Part shown: piece by piece, positions 17,547 through 25,294 of the stretch
Numbering within the stretch: the first letter of the stretch is position 1
Layout of the letters: the number at the start of each line of letters is the position of its first letter
Assembly (NCBI RefSeq): GCF_900113185.1
Contig: NZ_FOZD01000001.1
Coordinates: forward strand, 186,001 to 250,000
Length of the DNA: 64,000 nucleotides
Direction of reading: 5' to 3'
Origin: Agromyces sp. CF514
Lineage (GTDB): Bacteria > Actinomycetota > Actinomycetes > Actinomycetales > Microbacteriaceae
Notes under the pieces: model-generated
What the model saw: the letters and a program-made list of their open reading frames with translations, nothing else
Told to the model about the DNA's origin: nothing
The model's database searches: none
Position numbers and translations under genes: made by a program

Positions 17547-18521
17547 ATGAGTGATTCCAGCGGTCTGTACGTCGTCGTCCTCGCAGGTGGCATCTCCCAC
17601 GAGCGAGATGTCTCTCTTCGGTCGGGTCGCCGGGTCGCCGACGCCCTCGCGGCTGCCGGCCACCGTGTCGTGCTTCGCGATCCGGATGCCGGCCTGTTGC
17701 CCTTCCTCGCGAGCGAGCGCCCCGACGTGGTCTTCCCCGCCCTGCACGGCTCGAGCGGCGAAGACGGATCCCTGCTCGGGCTCCTCGATGCCATCGGCAT
17801 CCCGACCGTCGGATCGAACGCCGCCGCGGCGCGGCGCGCCTGGTCCAAGCCCATCGCGAGCTCGCTCATCGGAGCATCCGGCGCTTCGGTACCGGCTTCG
17901 ATCGTGCTCTCGCACGAGTCGTTCCGAGAGCTCGGAGCGTCGGGCGTCCTTCGCGTCGTCCGCGAGGCCCTTCCCGGCGATCTGGTCGTGAAGCCCGCGA
18001 TGGGCGGATCGGCACAGGGTGTGAGCATCGTCACCGATCCGAACGACCTGCCCCGCGCCATGGTCGATGCCTTCACGTACGCCGACATCGTGGTGATCGA
18101 GCGTCGCATCGTCGGCACCGAGATCGCAGTCGGTGTCGTCGACACCGGCGATGGGCCAGTCGCACTCACCCCCGTCGAGATCCAGCCCACCAACGGGATC
18201 TACAGTTTCCAGGCGAGGTACAACGCGGGGGAGACCACGTTCTACGCGCCTTCACGCCTCGACCCTGCTGCCATCGAGACCGTCGCCGCGGCCGCGATCC
18301 ATGCCCATCTCACGCTCGGCCTTCGCGACATCTCACGCGTCGACTTCATCGTCGACGCAGCGGGTGTGCCGTGGTTCCTCGAAGCGAACGTGCTGCCGGG
18401 GCTGACGGAGACCTCGCTCGTTCCGCTCGCGATCGAGGCGTCCGGTACCGATGCCGCGACGACGTACTCCGGTCTCGTTCACGTGGCTGCCGCTCGGGCC
18501 GTGCGGACCGCGAACGTCTGA
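17547..18521 (+). CDS. D-alanine--D-alanine ligase family ATP-grasp protein
   Basis: A 324-residue ATP-grasp ligase. The N-terminal LAGGISHERDVSLRSGRRVA and ALHGSSGEDGSLLGLLDAIG are Ddl motifs; the ATP-binding core has VVKPAMGGSAQGVSIV, and the C-terminal metal site is DFIVDAAGVPWFLEANVLPG with LPGLTETSL. It is somewhat shorter than typical Ddl (about 350-370), and microbes of this group usually keep a second ddl elsewhere, so this may be a paralogue of narrower role. It follows the aminotransferase by 18 bp and ends at a bidirectional terminator shared with convergent parB. Confidence 0.85.
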   Translation: MSDSSGLYVVVLAGGISHERDVSLRSGRRVADALAAAGHRVVLRDPDAGLLPFLASERPDVVFPALHGSSGEDGSLLGLLDAIGIPTVGSNAAAARRAWSKPIASSLIGASGASVPASIVLSHESFRELGASGVLRVVREALPGDLVVKPAMGGSAQGVSIVTDPNDLPRAMVDAFTYADIVVIERRIVGTEIAVGVVDTGDGPVALTPVEIQPTNGIYSFQARYNAGETTFYAPSRLDPAAIETVAAAAIHAHLTLGLRDISRVDFIVDAAGVPWFLEANVLPGLTETSLVPLAIEASGTDAATTYSGLVHVAAARAVRTANV

Positions 18522-18556
18522 GTCGACTGAGCCGCGCACGGAACTCCCGCGCTAAG

Positions 18557-18597
18557 GAGAATGGCACCCGATCGGTTCAGATCGGGTGCCATTTCTC
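18557..18597. terminator. Bidirectional terminator between ddl-like gene and parB
   Basis: Perfect 13-bp arms (18561-18573 and 18580-18592) enclose a 6-base loop, flanked by GAGA on the left and TTCTC on the right that extend the stem around a one-base bulge. It lies between convergent stop codons and can serve both strands. Confidence 0.85.
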
Positions 18598-18641
18598 GTT
18601 GATTTCAGTTCGTCAGGAACGATCCTGAGCGCGAACTCGAG

Positions 18642-19625
18642 TCACACGCCATCGAGCTCCTCGCCCAGATCCGTGAGAATCCGGCGGAGGTCCTGCACTG
18701 TGGCGAAATCGATGCTGATCTGGCCTTTTCGCGCACCGAGCGCGATCCTGACACGCGTGTTGAGTCGATCGCCCATGCGTGTGGCCAAGTCATCGAGAAA
18801 GTCCTGTCGCTTGCCGGCGGCCGGCTTGATGCGCGGCGCAGTCGGAGCCTGCGTCGTCGCGGCGGCTTCGGCCGCTCGAACGGAAAGTTCCTCGTTCACG
18901 ATCTTGTCTGCGAAACGCTGCATGGTCGTGGTGTCGCCGCCGGTCGCCAGGATCGCCCGGGCGTGACCCGCGCTCAAGACGCCTGCTGCGACTCGAAGTT
19001 GCACCGGCTCGGGGAGCTTCAGGAGCCGGAGGGTGTTGGAGATCTGAGGACGCGACCGACCGATGCGCGTCGCGAGCTCCTCTTGGGTGATGCCGAAGTC
19101 CGCGAGGAGTTGCTGATACGCGGATGCCTCTTCGAGCGGATTGAGCTGCGAGCGGTGCAGATTCTCGAGGAGGGCATCGCGAAGCATGTCCTCGTTCGCA
19201 GTGTCCTTGACGACCGCGGGGATCGAGTCGAGGCCGGCTGCCTTGGTGGCCCGAAGTCGGCGCTCGCCCATGACGAGCTCGTACTTGCCTGCCAGGTCGG
19301 GGTGGGGCCGCACGACGATCGGCTGGAGCACGCCGAACTCGCGCACGGAGTGCACGAGCTCCGCGAGGTCGTCGGGATCGAACACACTTCTCGGCTGCAC
19401 CGCGTTGGGAACGATGTCTTCGGGGTTCAGTCGGGCGAGGTGAGCCCCGGGAACAGCGAGCAGTTCGGATTCGACAGCCTGCTCGATCACGGCAACAGAT
19501 GCCACGGGGGCTGCATCGGCACCCGGGAAGAAGACATCGACCGGTCGCGCGGCCCCTTCCTGAGTGTCGCTGGAGGGAATGAGCGCCCCGATGCCCCGCC
19601 CGAGACCAGTTCGCTTCGTGGCCAT
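18642..19625 (-). CDS. parB: Chromosome partitioning protein ParB
   Basis: A 327-residue CTP-dependent clamp that loads at parS and spreads. It starts MATKRTGLGRGIGALIPS, the usual ParB N-terminus that contacts ParA. The CTP-binding domain includes QPIVVRPHPD and the GERR motif at 120-123. The helix-turn-helix EELATRIGRSRPQISNTLRL lies near 176-195, with a C-terminal dimer domain. The ATG overlaps the parA stop by one base (TGATG), so the two are co-translated. Five perfect parS sites lie in the next 5.2 kb upstream. Confidence 0.98.
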   Translation of the reverse strand: MATKRTGLGRGIGALIPSSDTQEGAARPVDVFFPGADAAPVASVAVIEQAVESELLAVPGAHLARLNPEDIVPNAVQPRSVFDPDDLAELVHSVREFGVLQPIVVRPHPDLAGKYELVMGERRLRATKAAGLDSIPAVVKDTANEDMLRDALLENLHRSQLNPLEEASAYQQLLADFGITQEELATRIGRSRPQISNTLRLLKLPEPVQLRVAAGVLSAGHARAILATGGDTTTMQRFADKIVNEELSVRAAEAAATTQAPTAPRIKPAAGKRQDFLDDLATRMGDRLNTRVRIALGARKGQISIDFATVQDLRRILTDLGEELDGV

Positions 19626-21658
19626 CAGATTCCTTCCTTCTGCGCTTCGAGTGCCGCGATCGCCGCTCGCTGGGCGATCTCCGCGGCGGCCTCACGGTAC
19701 GACAGTGACCCAGATGATGAGTAGTCGTAGCTGATGACGCTCTGGCCGTAGCTCGGCGCCTCGGAGACACGCACTGAGCGGGGGATGATCGTCTCGAGTG
19801 TCTGCTCGGGGAAGTGGTCGCGCACTTCCTGCGCCACCTGCTGCGCCAGATTCGTCCTCGAGTCGTACATCGTCAAGAGGATGGTCGAGAGTCGCAGCTC
19901 AGGATTCAGGTGCTTCTCGATCAGCTCGATGTTGCTGAGCAACTGCGACAGACCCTCGAGCGCGTAGTACTCGCACTGGATCGGGATCAGAACCTCACGG
20001 GCTGCGACGAAGGCGTTGATCGTCAGCAGGCCGAGCGACGGCGGACAGTCGATGAAGACGTAGTCGTACGGACGGCTCATCTGCGCGAGGTGCTTGTCGA
20101 TCGCGCGACGCAAGCGCTGCTCGCGGGCAACGAGTGAAACGAGTTCGATCTCGGCTCCGGCGAGATGGATGGTGGCCGGCACGCAATCGAGGCGTTCGTG
20201 TTCGGTCGACGGTCGAACGACCTCGGCGAGTTCGAGATCGGCGACCAGCACTTCGTACACGCTCTTCTGATCCGAACGGTGATCGACGCCCAAGGCTGTC
20301 GAGGCATTGCCTTGGGGGTCGAGGTCGACCACGAGCACGTGCGCTCCCGACCGGGCGAGTGCTGCAGCCAGGTTCACCGCCGTGGTCGTCTTGCCGACTC
20401 CGCCCTTCTGGTTCGAGATCGTGAAGACACGCGTATTCGCCGGCAGCGGCAGCACCGCGGTTTCGAGAGCGATGCGCCGACGAGTCTCGTCGGCAATCTG
20501 GTCAGCCAGGGGAGTTCCTCCGTATTCGGAAGGCGTTTCACGTGAAACGCCCGGTGCATGCGTGCCCTGTGACTGCGGCAGCAGGACTGCCGGCACAGGC
20601 GCGAGTGGTGAGTGAGGGTCGACGAGTGCGCCGCCCAGAGTCTGCGGGTCGACCTCAGGGTCGTGAAGTTCGTCAGTCGTTTCACGTGAAACGTCGACGA
20701 CCAGAGCGTTCGGTGTGACATCGAGTGCCTCAGGGACGATGGCGTCTTCGTCCACGGGGCTGGTGTCCACGGAACTGGCGTCCACGGAACTGGCGTCAAC
20801 AAGGGTAGTCTCGACAGGCCCAGAACCAGGGAAGGGCGCGGGCTGCCTCTGATCGCCGACGACAGAGGACTCAGATTCGGTGGCGTTGGGAGTGGACTCG
20901 ATGAGCGACTCATCGACCAGTGCGCTCTCGTCGCGCTGCTCGGTGTTGGTCTCCACTGTGACTGCGGTCGGGGCAGTGGGGGGGAGTGTCGTGCTGAGCT
21001 CGACGTACTCGACTGTCGCTGCGCTGCGGGCCACCGCCGGAGTTGAGTCCGCCGCAGCGCGGGCGGAATGAAGCGAGCTGACCGTCTCGACTGCGGCGTC
21101 ACCAACGATCTCGCGGATGATGTCCTCGAGCAGGCGGTCCGGTTCGCTGGTGGAATGTGGAACGGAGACCGGCGCCGACTGCACCGGCACATCGGAATCA
21201 GCGAACGCGGCAGCCGTGGCCGCATCCCAGTCATACGAGGCTTCACGTCGTCGCTGCGAGGCGGGTTCCGTCGGCTCGTCCGCAGCGGAGTCAGTGGGCC
21301 CCGTTGCGGTTCCAACCGCGGGTGCCGCCGGAGCTGTCGAGTCGCGGTCGTGCGCTGACGGGACTGCAAGCGCAGGGCCGACACTCGGCGCAACGCTGTC
21401 GCGCGAAGGTGGGGTCGCATCGGGCTGTCGCTGCCAGACGGGCGTCGCTTGAGTGGAAGGTGCGGCGGCGGGCGGTGAGGTGACCGTCCAGGGGGCGGCC
21501 CCTGTCACGTCGGTCGGACTCGATGGAGGGGATGAGTCCAGGGGTTGCGGCACAGGTTGATCCGAGTTCGTTCGAGGCGTGATTGGTTCATTCTGGGAGA
21601 CCGGCTCTGGCTGCGGTCGACGCCGATGGAACCATCCGCGTCCTCCGCCCTGCGCCAT
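19625..21658 (-). CDS. parA: Chromosome partitioning ATPase ParA with long N-terminal extension
   Basis: A 677-residue protein, far longer than the usual 260-330. The ParA/Soj ATPase occupies about residues 408-665: deviant Walker A KGGVGKTT at 418-425, VVDLDPQGNAST, and VFIDCPPSLGLLTINAF. The first 407 residues are Pro/Ser/Thr/Ala/Glu-rich with no recognised domain, include a VDASSVDASSVDTSPVDE repeat, and hold two VSRET segments that are exactly the parS sites at 20535 and 20679 read in this frame. A GGAGAG motif seven bases before ATG 21658 supports the long start, and there is no internal Met before the ATPase. ParA uses ATP-driven nucleoid binding to move ParB-parS. Confidence 0.95.
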   Translation of the reverse strand: MAQGGGRGWFHRRRPQPEPVSQNEPITPRTNSDQPVPQPLDSSPPSSPTDVTGAAPWTVTSPPAAAPSTQATPVWQRQPDATPPSRDSVAPSVGPALAVPSAHDRDSTAPAAPAVGTATGPTDSAADEPTEPASQRRREASYDWDAATAAAFADSDVPVQSAPVSVPHSTSEPDRLLEDIIREIVGDAAVETVSSLHSARAAADSTPAVARSAATVEYVELSTTLPPTAPTAVTVETNTEQRDESALVDESLIESTPNATESESSVVGDQRQPAPFPGSGPVETTLVDASSVDASSVDTSPVDEDAIVPEALDVTPNALVVDVSRETTDELHDPEVDPQTLGGALVDPHSPLAPVPAVLLPQSQGTHAPGVSRETPSEYGGTPLADQIADETRRRIALETAVLPLPANTRVFTISNQKGGVGKTTTAVNLAAALARSGAHVLVVDLDPQGNASTALGVDHRSDQKSVYEVLVADLELAEVVRPSTEHERLDCVPATIHLAGAEIELVSLVAREQRLRRAIDKHLAQMSRPYDYVFIDCPPSLGLLTINAFVAAREVLIPIQCEYYALEGLSQLLSNIELIEKHLNPELRLSTILLTMYDSRTNLAQQVAQEVRDHFPEQTLETIIPRSVRVSEAPSYGQSVISYDYSSSGSLSYREAAAEIAQRAAIAALEAQKEGI
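20535..20548. other. parS site 1 (inside parA)
   Basis: A perfect GTTTCACGTGAAAC core, the bacterial parS consensus; the palindrome extends to 20 bp here (20532-20551). It lies in the coding sequence of the ParA N-terminal extension, where it encodes VSRET. Confidence 0.95.
20679..20692. other. parS site 2 (inside parA)
   Basis: A perfect GTTTCACGTGAAAC core 144 bp from site 1, read in the same codon phase, so it again encodes VSRET in ParA. Confidence 0.95.
20748..20792. repeat. 15-bp tandem repeat inside parA
   Basis: Three tandem copies of a 15-bp unit around GTCCACGGAACTG, with a decayed fourth copy, encode the VDASS/VDASS/VDTSP repeat in the ParA extension. The period is a multiple of three, so the frame is kept. 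Confidence 0.8.
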
Positions 21659-21868
21659 GCCGAACTCTCCAAACCTGATCCGTCATTCCCCACGACCCGG
21701 TGCCCCACCCTGCCAGACCCTCGTTGCCGAGGCGCCAGACAGAGTCAAGCTTAACTGTCAGCACCGACGTCGATCGACGGATCGCGGCGGATTCGCACCT
21801 TCAAGGCCCCGAGACGAACGGATGGCTCTGTGGTGCGGGTCGAGTGCGATGCGTCGATACAACCTTCC

Positions 21869-21882
21869 GTTTCACGTGAAAC
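21869..21882. other. parS site 3 (upstream of parA)
   Basis: A perfect GTTTCACGTGAAAC core 211 bp upstream of the parA start, in the gene-free island and near the expected parAB promoter. Confidence 0.95.
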
Positions 21883-21968
21883 GAGCCGGCCTCATCGCAA
21901 ACTCCGGGCGCACCGACACCGGCACCTTGGCTGTCCTATCCATACAGAATCGTCGTCCAAACAGATTT

Positions 21969-22032
21969 GTCGGCTCGTCGGTTTGTCGGCTCGCCGGTTC
22001 GTTGGCTCGCCGGGTCGCCGGCTCGCCGGACG
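21969..22032. repeat. 8-bp tandem array, eight units
   Basis: Eight consecutive octamers of the pattern G(T/C)CGGCTC: GTCGGCTC, GTCGGTTT, GTCGGCTC, GCCGGTTC, GTTGGCTC, GCCGGGTC, GCCGGCTC, GCCGGACG. Copies have diverged by one to three bases while keeping the 8-bp phase. Not coding. Confidence 0.75.
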
Positions 22033-22224
22033 TTTCGACTCGCCGGCGCCTCCGCCCGTCAGCGCATCGTCCGTCAGTGCGTCGCCGGTCGATGCATGGC
22101 TCCCTTGGCGCACGGCTCCATCGGTTCATTGGATGCTCGCTCGGTTCAGGGGAGTGAGCGTCAAGGACACCGTGGTCGCCAGCGAGGTGCGCGCCTAGCA
22201 GGCGCCAGAGTGCTCGCAGCCTGG

Positions 22225-22528
22225 CCCTACAAGCCCTACAGCCCTACAGCCCTACAGCCCTACAGCCCTACAGCCCTACAGCCCTACGAGACCTACGAGA
22301 CCTACAGCCCTACAGCCCTACAGACCTACAGCCCTACAGCCCTACAGCCCTACAGCCCTACAGCCCTACGAGACCTACGAGACCTACGAGACCTACGAGA
22401 CCTACGAGACCACGAGACCACGAGACCTACGAGACCACGAGACCTACGAGACCTACGAGACCACGAGACCACGAGACCTACGAGACCTACGAGACCTACA
22501 AGACCTACAAGACCTACAAGACCTACAA
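22225..22528. repeat. Composite 8/9-bp minisatellite, 36 units
   Basis: A head-to-tail array of 36 short units built from a few variants: CCCTACAG (8 bp, runs of six, two and four), ACCTACGAG (9 bp), ACCACGAG (8 bp) and ACCTACAAG (9 bp, at the right end). Variants are grouped in blocks, so the array grew by local duplication. Mixed unit lengths keep no reading frame, so it is not protein-coding. The minus strand has GGG every eight bases in the CCCTACAG blocks (GGG with CTGTA spacers), a canonical G-quadruplex pattern. Confidence 0.92.
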
Positions 22529-23059
22529 ACGCATTCCGTCGGCCAGGGTGACCACCTGTCCACACGCAGAGGACGACGGCGCTCCCAGTCGTAGCTGTCA
22601 TGGCACGAACAGCGCATCTCGCCTTGTCGCCTGCGGCCCTCCGTTCAAGCGACCACGTGTTGCGGACCGCCGACGCGCGCACGCTTCCGGCCCAGTCGGC
22701 CGAGTGTCCCACCGAGCAGCTTGGCGTAGCTCGCTCTTGCACCGCGCTCGAGTCGATCCCCACTCGCCGCAGCTCGCCTCGGCCCCTGGAACGAGACCGA
22801 AGCCACCACCCAGCCTCAAGCGACTGGGGACGGACTCCATCTCTCCTTGTTCGCCTTGGGTCGAGCTGTGACGACGAACGTGGTGTGCGATGATCCCCGG
22901 ACGTGTTGCCCACATCTGCAGTTGGAGCGGCGGCGGCAACCACGACAACTCATCGACGTCAACGTATCGAGCGCGTTCAGTGAGTGGAGGGCAGAGCACG
23001 TGCATGCAGCCGCATCGCCGCCGTGTCGCGCCAATATCCCTCACGCAACACCCGACTGC

Positions 23060-23073
23060 GTTTCACGTGAAAC
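23060..23073. other. parS site 4 (in the gene-free island)
   Basis: A perfect GTTTCACGTGAAAC core, flanked by C on the left and A on the right. It lies 1,191 bp from site 3, in sequence with no gene. Confidence 0.95.
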
Positions 23074-24038
23074 ATCAGATGCGGCGAATGTCTCTTTCGT
23101 TGGTGTCGAACCCTCACGGTGAACCCGCGATTGGCCGTACTGCCAGAGGAAGGCAGACCGGCACGAGGATGCGGTCCGATGCAAGCAGGTTGTCGTCCTG
23201 AGTACATCCGGCAGTGGCGATCGGTTGGAACGAGCACGCCAGGGTGGGCGAAGCCCCGCCGAGCAGAGCAGGCCAGCGCGCGGCGGACACCCAAGCCCAC
23301 GACCACGCCCACGCCCAGCAAAGCGAGGCGAGCAAGACGGCGCTCAACGGCGCGGAGGGGAATCGACGGCTGAACCCGTCGAACGGCCTGCTGAAGACCA
23401 GCCTCGAAGCCGAAGCAGCCCACCGAGCGACGGGCACCGGATCGCCGCTGATTGCCCGCGGCTCCAAGCGACGCGAACCCACTCCACACGTGGGCGCCCG
23501 TCGGTGCAGCAGTGCCAGTGTCGAGCGTCGAGAGCTGCCCTCAACACGAAGGCAGTATGGTCGCGTCGGCCAAGACCCATGCATGAAGGCTCCGTGCGAG
23601 CCAGAACCATGATCGCACCAGCCTGAACCTCGCGTACCGGCAAGTGCTCGGCTCGATCGCACGACCATGTTGCTCGGCTCGACCAGACGAGACATCCAGG
23701 CCGTCCCTCCGATTTGCGGGTCGGCGCGCGCAATTCGGTCGACCCATTGGTCGTCGCAGAGGTGGTGCGCAGCGCAAACAACTCATCACTTGGAGCCCGG
23801 GACCACCGCCACACACAGACCAGGCAGGCGTTCATGCCGATTGGATCTCTCTCAGAACTCCGGCATGATCCACGCGCGGGGTCGTCCGACAGCCGATGCC
23901 TCCCGAACTCGAAATGGCGAAGCCTTGAAAATCGCGACCAATGCACCGTGCCGATCATCGACCTGGCGTTCAGAGCACGGATCCCAAGGCGCGGGTCCGG
24001 GCGCTCGCTACTGATACGCCGAACGGTGGGTGAAACGA

Positions 24039-24074
24039 CTTCGGGCGGCGCACCAACTGGTGCGCCGCCCGAAG
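24039..24074 (-). terminator. Terminator after rsmG
   Basis: Perfect 17-bp arms (24039-24055 and 24058-24074) with a 2-base centre, followed on the minus strand by TCGTTTC. It ends the rpmH-to-rsmG transcript 25 bp after the rsmG stop, so parA-parB needs its own promoter. Confidence 0.88.
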
Positions 24075-24099
24075 GGAGACTGGCTCGGTCGAGTCGGCT

Positions 24100-24777
24100 T
24101 CAGCCGCTGGTGACCCGAGCGCGAAAGACGCGGGTGATCTCGGTACCGTGATCGCCGCCGAGCTCCAACACCTCGGGGTCGATGACGCGATACTTGCGGA
24201 ACACCTTGTCGGCGGCCCCGATCTCGCCTGCGACTCCGGCGCCCTTGAGGAGCACGAACTCCCCGCCGGGCTTGAGCAGGGGAGCGGTCACGGGAACCAG
24301 GGTGCGCAGCGCACTCACCGCACGGGCGGTGACCTGATCGAACTGGTGCTTGAAGCCTGAATCTTCAGCGCGAGCGCGCTCGACGACCACGTTCTCGAGT
24401 CCGAGTTCGCTGACCTGACGTGACAGCCAATCGACCCGGCGTTCCATGGGCTCGATCAGCGTGAACGAGACATCGGGCCGGATGATCGCAAGCACGATGC
24501 CGGGGAGGCCAGCACCCGAACCGACATCCGCAACTCGTCCGGGCCGCAGCAGGGGAGCGACCAGTCCTGAATTCACGATGTGCCGCGTCCAGAGACGGGG
24601 GAGTTCGAGCGGCCCGATGAGGCCCAACTCCTCGCCGTGGCGGGCGAGGGAGTCGGTGAATCGGCGGCCGAGTTCGAGGTGGTCGCCGAAGACTGCGGCC
24701 GCGGAGGCGGGCTCGACCTCGAGCGTCGCGATCGTCGAATCTTCGCCCCGCTCCGGGGTCGTCTGATCTGAGGTCAT
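24100..24777 (-). CDS. rsmG: 16S rRNA (guanine-N7)-methyltransferase
   Basis: A 225-residue SAM-dependent enzyme that methylates N7 of G527 (E. coli numbering) in 16S rRNA. The SAM site VADVGSGAGLPGIVLAI lies near 82-98, preceded by LWTRHIVNSG and followed by VTARAVSALRTLVP. Loss of this enzyme is a known route to low-level streptomycin resistance in other bacteria. There is no Shine-Dalgarno motif: a parS palindrome fills the 17-bp gap from the jag stop. It is the last gene of the rpmH-rnpA-yidD-yidC-jag-rsmG series. Confidence 0.97.
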   Translation of the reverse strand: MTSDQTTPERGEDSTIATLEVEPASAAAVFGDHLELGRRFTDSLARHGEELGLIGPLELPRLWTRHIVNSGLVAPLLRPGRVADVGSGAGLPGIVLAIIRPDVSFTLIEPMERRVDWLSRQVSELGLENVVVERARAEDSGFKHQFDQVTARAVSALRTLVPVTAPLLKPGGEFVLLKGAGVAGEIGAADKVFRKYRVIDPEVLELGGDHGTEITRVFRARVTSG

Positions 24778-24778
24778 C

Positions 24779-24792
24779 GTTTCACGTGAAAC
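24779..24792. other. parS site 5 (between jag and rsmG)
   Basis: A perfect GTTTCACGTGAAAC core within a 20-bp perfect palindrome (24776-24795). It occupies the whole 17-bp gap between the jag stop and the rsmG start codon and overlaps both by one or two bases. Confidence 0.95.
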
Positions 24793-24794
24793 GA

Positions 24795-25292
24795 TCAGGC
24801 CGTGCGCGTGATCACGGTGTGACGATCAGCGCCTTCACCCCGCGAGGCGGAGTGGAAACCACGCTCGCCGACGAGATCGTGCACGAGCTTGCGCTCGTAC
24901 GAGGACATCGGGGGGAGTGATGCTTCCGCCGAGCCCGCCTCGATGCGCTCGACCGCGCGATCGACCAGGCGTGCGAGCTCATCGCGACGTGCATCGCGCG
25001 AACCGCCGATGTCGAGGATGAGGCGGGAGAATGCTCCGGTCTTCGTCTGCACCGCAAGACGCGTGAGTTCCTGCAGCGCGGTCACGGTCTCGGGCTTCGA
25101 GAGCAGGTTCAGGTTCGCACCGTCGCCGGCGTTCACCGAGATGTAGGCGCGGCCGTTGCGGGCATCGATGTCGATGTCGCCGTCGAGATCGCAGATGTCG
25201 AGGAGTTCCTCGATGTAGTCCGCGGCGATGTCGCCCTCTTCTTCGAGCTGCGGAACGGTGCGCTCGTCATTCACGTGTTGGACGTCGGTCAT
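24795..25292 (-). CDS. jag: KhpB/Jag family RNA-binding protein
   Basis: A 165-residue cytoplasmic RNA-binding protein with a KH-type domain (about 40-95) and a C-terminal R3H domain (about 100-160; SSYERKLVHDLVGERGFHSA then HTVITRTA). The N-terminal Jag-N domain of firmicutes is absent, as usual in actinobacteria. Homologues (KhpB/EloR) bind mRNAs and influence cell elongation. The ATG at 25292 is two bases after the yidC stop, so coupling is likely. Confidence 0.93.
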   Translation of the reverse strand: MTDVQHVNDERTVPQLEEEGDIAADYIEELLDICDLDGDIDIDARNGRAYISVNAGDGANLNLLSKPETVTALQELTRLAVQTKTGAFSRLILDIGGSRDARRDELARLVDRAVERIEAGSAEASLPPMSSYERKLVHDLVGERGFHSASRGEGADRHTVITRTA

Positions 25293-25294
25293 GG

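Larger units (their letters stand above)
21659..24099. other. Gene-free island between rsmG and parA
   Basis: In this gene neighbourhood rsmG normally sits next to parA; here 2,441 bp separate them. No reading frame on either strand shows actinobacterial codon usage or a recognisable protein, and the base composition looks less GC-rich than the genes. The island holds two parS sites, two tandem arrays (21969-22032 and 22225-22528) and the rsmG terminator at its right end. The parAB promoter must lie in it. From 22530 to 24038, apart from parS at 23060, I see no clear feature. Confidence 0.8.

Noticed and set aside
22225-22528. The repeat array as a CRISPR
   Set aside because: Units are 8-9 bp with no unique spacers, and no cas gene is nearby. 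It is a tandem minisatellite.
22225-22528. A telomere-like repeat of a linear chromosome
   Set aside because: The array lies in the middle of the conserved origin region with housekeeping genes on both sides, so it is not a chromosome end. Actinobacterial telomeres are palindromic rather than short tandem repeats.
21967-22551. A protein with QPYSPTAL and RDLRDLRD repeats on the plus strand (and LVGLVG repeats on the minus strand)
   Set aside because: The mixed 8- and 9-bp unit lengths shift the frame within the array, and there is no ribosome-binding site or family resemblance. The repeats are DNA-level.
22598-23044. Several 70-200-codon frames in the rsmG-parA island
   Set aside because: They are rich in Cys, Trp, His and Arg, overlap in all frames, lack ribosome-binding sites and do not show the strong GC3 pattern of the real genes.
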